Translations under genes and position numbers: made by a program
The notes under the pieces: generated by a model
What the model saw: only the letters and a program-made list of their open reading frames with translations
The model's database searches: none
Told to the model about the DNA's origin: nothing
Shown here: in pieces, positions 1-9,834 of the stretch
Layout of the letters: every line of letters begins with the position of its first letter
Position numbering within the stretch: position 1 is the stretch's first letter
NCBI GenBank assembly: GCA_963573385.1
Contig: CAUYLG010021644.1
Span: 26,829 to 90,828 of the forward strand
From: Cacajao melanocephalus
Taxonomy: Eukaryota > Chordata > Mammalia > Primates > Pitheciidae
DNA: 64,000 bases
Direction of reading: 5' to 3'

Positions 1-1654
1 AGCCAAGCTTCTTTAACAAAGAGAATCTCTGCCTTTGTATAGGCTTACACTCAAGAATTACACATGAAGCGGTCTTAGGTTTGCAGCCTTAGAAATTACA
101 CGTGAAAGGGTCTTGGTCAGTGGAGGAGTGGGGTGGGGGTTTGATCTTGTTTAAGTAAAAACAATGCCTTCCGGAGAGATTCCCCCATACCATGCCTGCC
201 ATCTATAGGAAGGTGATTTATGATGTGCCAGTTGGCCAGCCTTTTCTTCTATTGAAATGCAGTGTGGAAGTCAATGGGGAGGTGATCTTAGATGCTTGAG
301 TCTCCTTCCTCATTCCCATCTGTATAATGATAAGGTAGACTAAATTGCTCTTCATGATACCTTAGTTAGAAATGGAAAATTCTAAATTCTGCACGTGCCT
401 GCATCTATATGTATGCATGAGGACACAGGCTTTGCCTCTTTCGTTCATACATGTTTACCCAGTCACCCATGCCTGACACACAGCTGCTATTAACTCAATA
501 TTTGTTAAATGAATGAATGTTTACAAATATTTAGCTTCTTAAGTATAGGACTCTATGGCTTATCCATGTAAAAAGCTGCACAACTGAAGTTACAAGCAAG
601 CACTTCTCAGGAGAATCTGGCAATGATAAAGGTCAACACTCAGTCATTCATAAAACTGGAAGGGTGGTATGGTTTCACCCACGTGTTGTTCACTAGCAAG
701 AATGATCTAAAGCCTCTTAACCCAGTAGGAATCCAAGTGGAAAGTATTGAGGTCTCTGGGAAAAAAATACCAACAGCTATCATGCTTCCTATTACTTCTA
801 CTTGATAATACCTTCTATTTGAATCTCGTGAAAATGTCAAACCTACTTTCATGTACTCATGATCACTATTGGATTGAACTCCAACTTCAGAGATTTTTGC
901 CATTTGGCTGTGCAGGTGGTCTTCCTCCAATACCTATCACTGTACAAATGGCCAGGACTAACCCTATTGATTGAGTTAATGGAGTAAGCAGCCTCTTCCT
1001 CCTTCGTTGCTGTGGATGTGGTAGCCTTTACTTAAGATGACTTTCTCAGAGAGGAGAGGTCCATTCTCCAGTCAAGGGCAGAAAGCAGTAAATTTACTCT
1101 AAAAACCTTGAAGTGGGTCCATAAGACCCTTGTCATTTTTGGGATGTTCCATCCAGTCTGGTTACAAAGCAGTCCTGAGACAGAAAGCAAAGACAAATCT
1201 GTAGTGTGTCCCCATTTGACTCCCACAATTAATAGACTACAATGACTGTTAAAGAGTGTTTAGATTGCTAGTCATATACGTGTGGAAGGCTTTTTATCTC
1301 TGAGAAGCAGATCGCTGAAACTCATCAATAATACTCCAGGGTCAATTTTATTTTCCCACTGGGGGAAATATTGACATTGTCATCACAGGCCCCAGAGAGG
1401 CCTGATTGTACCAAGGACAAAGAACCAGGCACTGTCAGGCAGGTGACAAGAGTAACAGTATTTACCTATTGAGATTAAGCAGTTGCAAATGTCCCTGTTT
1501 CATCTTCAGACAGAAGAACATGAAAGTAATGAGGTGGAAACAGACCCATATGACATCCTCTCTCTGCCTTCCCCTCCACCTGTCCATGTTGGCATTTCCA
1601 GCAGAAACAAATTCTCAATTGCCTTCACAGTATTTAATTATAATTTTAAACAGG
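1..1654. other. Non-coding DNA, mostly unassigned
   Basis: I see no gene here. Short open frames overlap on both strands (for example around 640-930) without codon bias, splice signals or recognisable protein similarity. The only repeat-like piece is an L2/MIR-type 3' end near 450-535. The rest is AT-rich unique sequence. Confidence 0.6.
450..535 (+). repeat. L2/MIR-type 3' end fragment
   Basis: A degenerate 'tgcctgacacacagctgc' block is followed by 'tcaatatttgttaaatgaat'. This resembles the shared 3' end of L2 and MIR elements ('gcctggcacatagtaggtgctcaataaat' in the family). It is short and diverged, so L2 and MIR cannot be separated. Confidence 0.4.
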
Positions 1655-2195
1655 AAGTTGATTATGCGTTCTCTTGCTTAAAACCTTCAATTGGGGTCCT
1701 CCTTCCTTAACATAAAATGCTAACTCCTCCCTATGGCTTTCAAAGGCCTACAAACCTTGAGCTTTTCCCATGTCTTCGGCCTTATCTCAGGCTATCCTTA
1801 CCCACCGTGCCTTGTTCCTGTTGCTTGTCTTCTTTTCCTTCTGTTGCATACTACAGCTTATTCTGCTTCCTGTCCTTCATACACTCTTTACTCCACCTAG
1901 AACTTTCCTTCCAGGTCTGCCCCAAGCCCCTTCTCAGTTCCAGTTTCTTCCTCCCAAGAGACATTCCCTGAACTCTCTTGTAAGGGAGAATTTCTCTACC
2001 ACGACACCATGCATATATATATATAGGTAAAGCACATACTGTAAGTAAAAATTATCTCAATTATTTGCTGCTCCTTTAGTGTCTGCTCCCATCATTAAGA
2101 TGTAACTGCATTAGGACAGGGCCTCAAGCAGTGCAGCAAAGCCCAGCCTACCTTATATGCTTGGTTAAATATTTGCTGAAGGAATGCATACTCTC
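1655..2195 (+). repeat. L2 LINE fragment, non-coding part and 3' end
   Basis: The order of blocks follows the L2 consensus. A 'cttaaaaccttcaattgggg' block (family: 'ctcaaaaccctccaatggctcc') comes first, then 'aggcctacaaaccttgagct', a pyrimidine-rich middle, and 'gagacattccctgaactctc'. It ends near 2190 with 'aaatatttgctgaaggaatg'. The open frames at 1717-2030 fall inside this repeat and are not genes. A short (TA)n run sits at 2012-2025. Confidence 0.65.
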
Positions 2196-2204
2196 CTATA
2201 CATG

Positions 2205-2345
2205 GTATATCATCTCATCTACACAACAACTCTGTGAAATAGTGTAGGGGATGTTACCATTTTTTTTTATTGTGACTAACCCTACTATGCAGTTAAGGAA
2301 CCAGATAGCTGCCATTAGAGATGAGATTGTAGCCTCTTTGTTCTG
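2205..2345 (-). repeat. MIR fragment, diverged
   Basis: The blocks 'cacaacaactctgtgaaata' and 'aggaaccagatagctgccat' resemble the complement of MIR (family: 'caacaaccctgtgaggtagg' and the gaggaaactgaggc region). A T-rich insertion interrupts the core. It is weak but collinear. Confidence 0.4.
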
Positions 2346-2489
2346 ATTCAGAGGCATGTTCATTTCTCACCATCTCATGCTGCCTTAAATATCAAAAGGC
2401 TCTGATTACAATTTGAAGGCTAAAGTACTTTGCAAATATAAATTATTACTCCCACATTCTACCTACTTATTAAAGACACTACACAAATT

Positions 2490-2765
2490 CTCTTTAGTTG
2501 CCTAAAAGTATTTGCCTGACACCAAGCCTTTCACTCCTAACCATTTACAGCAGTTCTATCCAGAATATATATTCATTCATATCTGAAATGAGGTCTCCAA
2601 GAATGTCCCCCTTCTCCAATATATTTCAGTTTGTTTTAGAGATTTCCAACAGAGTATGGAAGCTCTTAAGGGTAGGAATTTTGTCTTCATTGTCACTATC
2701 CTCAGGCTTAGGAGTGTGCCATGTTTATGAATCTAACTCAAATATCTGTTGAATAAATAAATGAA
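2490..2765 (+). repeat. L2 LINE 3' end
   Basis: The block 'gaagctcttaagggtaggaa' followed by 'ttttgtcttcattgtcacta' matches the L2 3' region ('aagctccttgagggcaggga', 'ccttgtctgt'). It ends with 'tctgttgaataaataaatga', the usual L2 terminus. Plus-strand orientation is clear. Confidence 0.65.
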
Positions 2766-2799
2766 GATCTGCTGCTTATAACAATACAATGTAGTTAAT

Positions 2800-2985
2800 T
2801 GTATTTCTATAATGTATTTTATCCTTGGAACAATGAGATGAGGGAGAGATTGTAATTATCTACATTTTACAGAAGAGGAAACTGAGGTATAGACAGGTAA
2901 AATACTTGCCTATGGAGGCATGGCCAGTAAGTAGTAGAACTGGGATAAGAATATTGCTATTCTTAGTCTTCTTAGGTAAATCTGC
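2800..2985 (-). repeat. MIR SINE
   Basis: The core 'ttttacagaagaggaaactg' is the complement of the MIR core region. It is followed by 'cttgcctatggaggcatggc' (family: 'cttgcccaaggtcacacagc') and 'gtagtagaactgggataaga'. MIRs are tRNA-derived SINEs common in mammals. Confidence 0.75.
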
Positions 2986-3278
2986 AATCTCCTTTCCAGG
3001 ACTCAGCCAGTGAATTCACTGAGATTTTTTTGGAAGAGAGGAAACTAGAGCATGAGATTGAGCTTTTCCTCTGCTTGAGGGATATCACCATCCCACATTT
3101 CTCTTTGTTTCCCCAAGACCTACCCAAGAACCTGTAGTGAAAAGTAAAACTAAGGTTTTCTCACACAAATGCTGGGGGCTCCACTTCTATACTGGGAGTT
3201 CTCTGGCATCAACCTCTATGAGCAGATGTCTGTTGGTGTCTAAAGAATAAAAAAATAATCTTTCGTGCTCTGGGAGCT

Positions 3279-3308
3279 AGCCAATGAGGAGCCAGCCAAT
3301 GAGGAGCC
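3279..3308. repeat. Tandem duplication of a 15-bp unit
   Basis: Two perfect, adjacent copies of agccaatgaggagcc occupy 3279-3293 and 3294-3308. Each copy contains a CCAAT pentamer. The arrangement could be simple slippage; nothing nearby looks like a core promoter. Confidence 0.85.
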
Positions 3309-3455
3309 ATGAAAAAGGAGATTGAAATAGTATCTTTATTACCCATTGTTGTAGGTGTGTGGCAGTGGTAGCTTCTTCACTTTCAACCCCTGAGTATTAC
3401 AAACTTTGCCCCCTAGTTTGAGATAACACTGCATTAACACTATCCCCCTCTCTCT

Positions 3456-4099
3456 ATTACCTGGGGACCTGCCACTGAATAACGTGTACCTGGAGGAGGA
3501 GACCAGAGCACGTAATTCTAAGAGAAAAAGAAAGGGCGGGTCCAAGCCACACATGCCCTGTTCCTTCTTTCACATCTTTAACTGAGGAAAAGCAAGTGAG
3601 AAGGTAAGTAGAGAGAAGCTGGAAATGTTCCAGTGATGGGTGGATCTCCTTCCACAGCAGAAGGAAATCTGTCCTCAACATGGAGTCATGTAAACATAAA
3701 ACAGGTGAGCTCCATATTTGGACAAGGCCCATATTGTCCAAAATTGCCTCAGTAGTTTTGACTAAGACACACTTAAAGTCACGTGCTGTTTGCCTCACAA
3801 TCTTCCCTTTGCTTTGAGTACACGTTCACCCAACCACTGGGAATCAACTTTCTTTCAATTGATGTATTTTGGTACTTCTCTACCAACGGTGGAAAACAAT
3901 GCTTTGGTTATTATGAGATTGGACTACATTAAACTGATGATATGTAATTTTTACCCACCAAGAGCATCCATTTCATGTAGCTCACCCTAATAAATATAGA
4001 TAGAACATGATGCAGAATATTTATAAGACAATGAGGAGGAGAAAGGGAAATGAGGAAAGAGAGTGTCTGAATGTTAATCAATTACCTGGGGACCTGCCA
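3456..4099. repeat. Exact 19-bp direct repeat bracketing 606 bp
   Basis: The 19-mer attacctggggacctgcca occurs at 3456-3474 and again at 4081-4099. Flanking bases differ on both sides of both copies. The bracketed segment, 3475-4080, has no poly(A) or poly(T) end and no recognised transposon. It could be a target-site duplication of an unidentified insertion or a templated repair scar. Confidence 0.7.
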
Positions 4100-4707
4100 T
4101 GGTAATTAGTTATAGATTTAGAAAATAAGTTAAGTATGGAGTGCAAAATCCATAAGCACTATGAATTTTGGTTGTAGAATTAGACTGGAGGGCTCCAGGT
4201 GACCTGTTGAATGCTCTGTTTGATTAAAAACCTTTGATTGTAAGTGACAAAGTCAACCAACCAGCAGGAGCGGGATGTAAGAAAAGGGTGTGTATCACTA
4301 GGAAATAAGCTCTTCAGGGAAGGAACTGGGGTCTGTGTGGAGGGAGAACATGTTGTATTTATCCATGATTACTCACTAGTATCTGACTCCAAGCTTATCT
4401 TAAACTTTTTCCCAGGTGGAAGTAAGAAAGAAAGGGAAGAAAGACATAATTCAAGACAGTAGTTATCAAAGTCTGGTCAGTAATTCCCTGGGGGTCCCTG
4501 AGGCCCTTTCCGAGATTCTGAGAGTTCAAAAGTCTTTTCACAATAATATTAATTTGTGATATACATTTTCCATTGAAATGTTATTGATGATGCAAAAATA
4601 ATGAAGTAAAACTACTGGTGCTTTAGCACAAATCGAGGTAGTGACACCAAATTATATTAGCCGTTATTGTATTTTTTATACTATGCACTTACATTGAAAA
4701 AAAAAAA

Positions 4708-6592
4708 GGCAGCCTGGAGGCGGAACAAAATAGCTGAATAGAAACCTCTACTGATTGTCCTGTCTGTGGCAACACCAAATTGAACAACTATCCACATAAT
4801 AAAGCACCTTCATAACAACCAAAAGCCAGGTGAGTCACAGTACCCGGTTTTAATTTCATATCACTGAAAGAGGCACAGAAGAGGGTAGGAATTGAATTGC
4901 TGACACCACCCCTTCCCCACCCGCTGGCAGTGGCCACGCGGCACAGAAAGAGAATCTGTGTGGTTGTTGGGGGGAGAGCATGGTGATTGTGGAACTTTGC
5001 CTTGGAGCTCAGTGCTGCCCTGTCACAGTGGACAGCAATGTCAGGCAGAGCTCAGCTGGCATCCACTGAGGGTGGGTGCATTTATACCAGCCCTAGCCAA
5101 AGGGGAATTGCCCATCCCAGTAGTTGGAATCTTAATTCTAGCAGGCCTTGCACTGGAGGCCCTGGGGTCCTAAAGAAACTTGAAAGGCAGTTTGGGCCAC
5201 AAGGACTGCAATTCCAGGGCAAGTCCTGGTGCTATGTTGGGCTTGGAGCCAATGGACTTGGCAGGCACAAGACCTAGTGAAACACCAGCTGGGGCAGCCA
5301 AGGGAGTGCTGGTGCCATCCCTCCCCCAATCCCAGGCAGTGCAGCTCTCAACTCTAGGAAAGACTCCTTCCCTCTGCTTGAGGAGAGGAGAGGGAAGAGT
5401 AAGAAGAGTAAAAAGAACTTTGTCTTGCAAGTTGGATACCTGTTCAGCCACAGTAGGATAGGGTAATAGACGAAATCCTGGGGCTGCCATTCTAGGCCCT
5501 CGCTCCTGGATAACACTTATAGCTACAACCTGGGCCAGAGAGATAACCTGCTGCCTTGAAGGGAAGGACCCAGTCCAGGAAGGATTCGCCAGCTGTTGAC
5601 TGAAGAGAATGTGGGCTCTAAATAATCAGCAGTGGTAGCCAGGCAGTACTTGTTGTGGGTCTTGAGTGAGATACAGAGATATGCTGGCTTCAGGTAAGAC
5701 CCAGCATATTCCCAGCTGGGAAGTACCAGCTTGGCCACAGTGGGGTGGAACAGCAGGCGGGCTCTTTGCACCCCTGATTTCAGGTCTTGGCTCATGGATG
5801 GCATTTCTAGATCTGCCTTGGGCCAAAGGGGAGGCCACTTCCCTGAAGGGAGGGTCCCAGGTCTGGCAGCATTCACCATAGGCTGACTGAAGAGCCCTTG
5901 GGTGTTGAGTGAACATCGGCAGTAGCTAGGCAGTATTCACCATGGGCCTGGGGTGGTAGTGGCCACAGGGAGAGACTCCTCTGCTTATGGAAAGGGGAGG
6001 GAAGAGTGGGAACAACCTTGTCTTGTGGCTTGGATGCCATGTCAGGGACAGCAGAATAGACCATTAAATAGATTCCTAAGGTTTATGACTCCAGGAACTG
6101 GCTCCGAGTTGGCATCTCTGGACCTGCCTGGAGTTTGGGGAAACTCACCACCCTAAAGGAAAAAACACAAGCCTGACTGGCTTTTCTACCTGCTTATTGT
6201 AGAGCCCTAGGACTTTGAGCAAACATAGGTAGTAGCCAGTAGTGGTTACTGTGGGTCCTGGATGAGACTTGTGCCATGCTAGCTTCAGGTATGACCCAGT
6301 ACAGTTTCAGTGGAGGGCTTGTATCACTCCCTTTCCAGCTCCAGGCAGCTCAGCACACCAAGAGAGACTCTGTTTGAGAGAAAGAAAGGGAAAAGAACAA
6401 GCATCTCTGGTTGGTAATCCAGAGAATTCTTCTAGATCTTGTCTAAGACCACCAAGGCTATGTGTCTGCAAGAGCCACCACTGAGTTACTGGGGTTTGGG
6501 TGTCCCCTAATGAAAATATGACTGCAGAGAGGAAAAAATTTAGATTATAATACCCAAGACATTCAAATACCTGGAAAGCCTTCCCAGGAAGG
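4708..6592 (+). promoter_or_regulatory. L1 5'UTR (ancestral internal promoter region)
   Basis: This is the GC-richer leader of the L1 at 4708-11681. In L1 elements the 5'UTR carries an internal RNA polymerase II promoter. The reading frames on both strands between 4958 and 6484 fall inside it and are not genes. The last 1 kb has a clear internal repeat structure, described separately. Any promoter activity today is unknown. Confidence 0.75.
5480..6460 (+). repeat. Three imperfect ~300-bp tandem units in the L1 5'UTR
   Basis: Landmarks recur with a period of 290-310 bp. 'ccttgaagggaagg' near 5554, 'ccctgaagggaggg' near 5841 and 'ccctaaaggaaaa' near 6151 form one series. 'ggtagccaggcagta' near 5634, 'agtagctaggcagta' near 5931 and 'agtagccagtagtgg' near 6231 form a second. 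Internally repeated 5'UTRs are a feature of older primate L1 lineages. Confidence 0.65.
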
Positions 6593-7545
6593 ATGAGTAA
6601 AAATAAGCCCAGACTGTGAAGACTACAATAAATCTACAGCTGTTCAATGCCTGGATACCAAAGGACATCCGTAAACATCAAGACCGTCTTGGAAAACATG
6701 ACCTCACCAAATGAAATACATGAAGCACCAGAAATCAATTCTTGAGAGACAGAAATATCTGATCTTTCAGACAGAGTGTTCAAAACATCTGTTTTGAGGA
6801 AATGCAATGAGATTCTAGATAACACAGGAAAGGAATTCAGAATCTTATAAATTTAACAAAGAGATTAAAATAATTGAAGCGAATCAAGGAGAAATTCTGG
6901 AGTTGAAAAATACAGTTGACATACTGAAGAATGTATGATGAGTCCCTTAACAAAATTGATCAAGTGGAAGAATTAATGAGCTTAAAGATAGAATATTTGA
7001 AGATACACAGTCAGAGGAGATAGAAGAAAAAAAAAAGAATGATGCATGTCTACAAAGTCTAGAAAATAGCCTAAAAAGGGCAAATGTAAGGGTTACTGGC
7101 TTTGAGGAGGCAGACAGGTAGGGATAAAAAGTTCATTCAGAAGGATAATAACGGAGAACTTCCCAAACCAGAGCAAGATATTAATATTCAAGTATAAGAA
7201 GGTTATAGAACACAAAGCAGATTTAACCCAAATAAGACTATGTCAAGTCATTTATTAATAAGACTCCTAAAAGTCAAGAATACAGAAAGGATCCTGAAAG
7301 AAGAAAAATAAGATAAAAATAATATGCAATGGAGCCCCAATGCATTTGGCAGCAGACTTTTAAGTGGAAGTCTTACAGGCCTGTAGGAGTGGCATGACAT
7401 TTAAAGTTCTGAAGGAAAAAAAATTTATCCTAAAATAATATAGCTGAAAAATTATTTTTCAAATATGAAGAAGAAATAATTTCCCAGACACATAAAAGCT
7501 GAGGAATTTAATCAACATCAGACCCATCTTACAAAAAATGCTAAA
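6593..7545 (+). pseudogene. L1 ORF1 remnant (ORF1p RNA-binding protein), dead
   Basis: This is the decayed ORF1 of the L1 at 4708-11681. In live elements ORF1p is a trimeric coiled-coil RNA-binding protein that coats L1 RNA. The likely start is ATG at 6593, and the ninth codon is already TGA. The middle ('agaatgatgcatgtctacaa', 'gggttactggctttgagga') and the C-terminal part ('ccaatgcatttggcagcaga') are recognisable in register with the L1M/L1PB consensus. Many stops and small indels are present. The end is abrupt: near 7545, after 'gctaaaggaag', the sequence passes straight into the interior of ORF2. Confidence 0.75.
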
Positions 7546-8890
7546 GGAAGTAGCTATATTTGTATCAGACAAAATAGATTTAAAGACAAAAACTGTTTAA
7601 AAAAAGACAAGGAAGCTCATTATATAATGATAAAGGGGTCAGTTTTGCAAGGAGGCATAACAATTATAAATACATATTCATCCAACACTGGAACACCCAG
7701 ATATATGAAACAAATATTATTAAAGAGGGAGATAGACTTCAGTATAATAATAGATGGACTTCAACACCCTAGATCATTCAGATCTAGAATCAAGAAATGA
7801 ATATTGGACTTAATCAGGATTACGGACCAAATGGATCTAAAAGATATTTATGGAACATTTCATCCAACAGCTGCAGAATACACATTCTTCTCCTCAGCAC
7901 ATGAATCATTCTCAAGGATGAGAATGTTTGGCAAATCTTTACAACAAAATAAGTTGTAAAGCTATAAAAAATGAAATTTTATTAAGAATCTTTTCTGACC
8001 ACAATGGAGTAAAACTAGAAATCAATAACAAGAGAAATTTTGGAACTTTTATACAAACACTTTAAAGAATATGCTCCAGAATAATTAGTGGGTCAATAAA
8101 GAAATTAAGAAGCAAATCTAAACATTTCTTGAAACAAATGATAATGGAAACAAAACATCCAAAAATTTATGGAATTTAGTAAAAATAGTACTAGGAGGAA
8201 TGTTTATAGCTATAAACATCTACATCAGAAAAGCAGGAAAACTTCAAGTAAACAACCTAAAAATGCATATTAAAGAAATAGAAAACTAAGAGCAAACCAA
8301 ACCCAAAATTAGTGGAGAAAAACAAATAATAAATATCAGAGCAGATATAAATGAAATTGAAATGAAGAAAGCAACACAAATGCTCAATAAAGTAAATTTT
8401 TTTTTTAAAAAATAAGCAAAATCCACAAACTTTTAGTCAGACTAAGAAAAAAAGAGAGAAGACCCAAATAAATAAAATCAGAGATTAAGAAAAGGAGACA
8501 CATCACTACAGATAATGAGAAAATTCATAGACTTATTAGAGGCTACTATGAGCAACTATATGCCAATAGACTGAAAAACCTAGAAGAAATAGATGAATTC
8601 TTAGACGTATACAGCTTACCAAGACTGAATCATGAAGGTATCCAAAACCTGGACAGACCGATAAAAAGTAATGAGATCAAAGCCATAATATAAAATTTCT
8701 CAGCAAAGGAAAGCCCAGGATTCAGTGGCTTCCCTGTTGAATTTTACCAAACATTTAAAGAAGAACTAATACCAATCCTACTCAAACTGTTCTATAAAAT
8801 AATGGAGGAGGGGATACTTCTAGACTCATTCTATGAGGCCAGTATTACTCTGATACCAAAACCAGACAAAGACACATCAAAAAAAAGAAA

Positions 8891-8958
8891 ACTATGGGCA
8901 TTCCTAATGAACGTTGATGCAAAAACTGTGGGCATTCCTAATGAATGTTGATGCAAAA
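8891..8958 (+). repeat. 34-bp tandem duplication inside L1 ORF2
   Basis: Copies at 8891-8924 and 8925-8958 differ at two positions by eye. Each contains 'gggcattcctaatga'. The L1 consensus has this segment once, just before the 'gatgcaaaaatcct' block, so this is a private duplication in this copy. Confidence 0.85.
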
Positions 8959-9595
8959 ATCTTTACAAGATACTAGCATACCAAATTCAACAACACATTA
9001 AAAAGATCATTCATTATGACCAAATGAGATTTATCCCAGGGATGCAAGGATGGTTCAACATTTCCAAATCAATCAATGTAATACATCATATCAACAGAAT
9101 GAAATAAAAAAAAAATGATCATTTCAATTGATGCTGAAAAAGCATCTGACAAAATTCAACATCTTTTCATGTTAAAACCTAAAAAAGCTGGGTACAGAGG
9201 GACATACCTTAACAAAAGAAAATACATATATGACAGACCTAAAGCTAGTATTATACCAAATGAGGAAAAACTGAAAGCCTTTCGCCAAAGATCTGAAACA
9301 AGATAAAGATGCCCATTTTCACTGCTGTTTTTCAACATAGCACCAGAAGTCTTAGCTAGAGCAATCAGAGAAGAGAAAGAAATAAAGAACATCCAAATCA
9401 GAAGTGAAGACATCAAATGATCCTTGTTTGCAGATGATATAATCTAATATTTGTAAAAACCTAAAGACTCCACTAAAAAACTATTAGAACTGATAAACTC
9501 ATAAAGTTGCAGGATACAAAATCAACATACAAAAATCGGTAGCATTCTATATGCCAACAGCAGATAATCTGAAAAAGAAGTCAAAAAAGTAATCC

Positions 9596-9834
9596 TGGCC
9601 AGGTATGGTGGCTCATGTCTGTAATCTCAGCAGTTTGGGATGCCAAGGCAGGACACTCACTTGAGGCTAGGAGTTTGAGACCAGCCTGGCCAACATGGTG
9701 AAATCCTATCTCTATTAAAAATATAAAAGTTAGCCAGGCATGGTGACATGAGCCCATAATCCCAGATACTTGGGAAGAGGAAGAGGAAGAAGGAGGAGGA
9801 GGAGGAGAAGGAGGAGGAGGAGAAGAAAGAGGAT
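9596..9834 (+). mobile_element. 3'-truncated Alu ending in a GGA tract
   Basis: This is an Alu from 'ggccaggtatggtggctcat' through the left monomer and into the right monomer ('agccaggcatggtgacatga'). At about 9770, instead of 'gaggctgaggcaggagaat', the sequence becomes a purine-only GAA/GGA run to 9833. The rest of the right monomer and the poly(A) tail are absent. The heptamer gtaatcc is present on both sides (9589-9595 and 9835-9841), and the L1 ORF2 sequence resumes exactly, so this is a candidate short target-site duplication. Confidence 0.85.
9772..9833 (+). repeat. Purine-only GGA/GAA microsatellite
   Basis: An uninterrupted run of A and G, mostly (GGA)n with GAA steps, forms the 3' end of the partial Alu. 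Runs like this can adopt triplex or G-quadruplex-like forms. It probably grew by slippage from the GA-rich part of the Alu right arm. Confidence 0.85.

Larger units (their letters stand above)
2990..4707. other. Non-coding DNA with no identified repeat family
   Basis: No gene or known repeat family was recognised. The stretch includes a perfect 15-bp tandem pair at 3279-3308, an exact 19-bp direct repeat at 3456-3474 and 4081-4099, and an A11 run at 4697-4707 directly before an L1. The open frame at 3457-3798 on the minus strand (113 codons) has no recognisable features. Confidence 0.55.

Noticed and set aside
2800..2985. tRNA-like sequence in MIR elements
   Set aside because: MIRs derive from a tRNA, but this copy and the others lack a foldable cloverleaf and intact promoter boxes, so no tRNA gene is called.
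4697..4707. A11 run directly before the 7-kb L1 as a possible target-site copy
   Set aside because: The L1 3' end is also A-rich, so a homopolymer match is not informative, and no longer flanking match was found.
5138..5916. Several overlapping frames of 60-118 codons on both strands
   Set aside because: All fall in the GC-richer L1 5'UTR, which does not encode these proteins.
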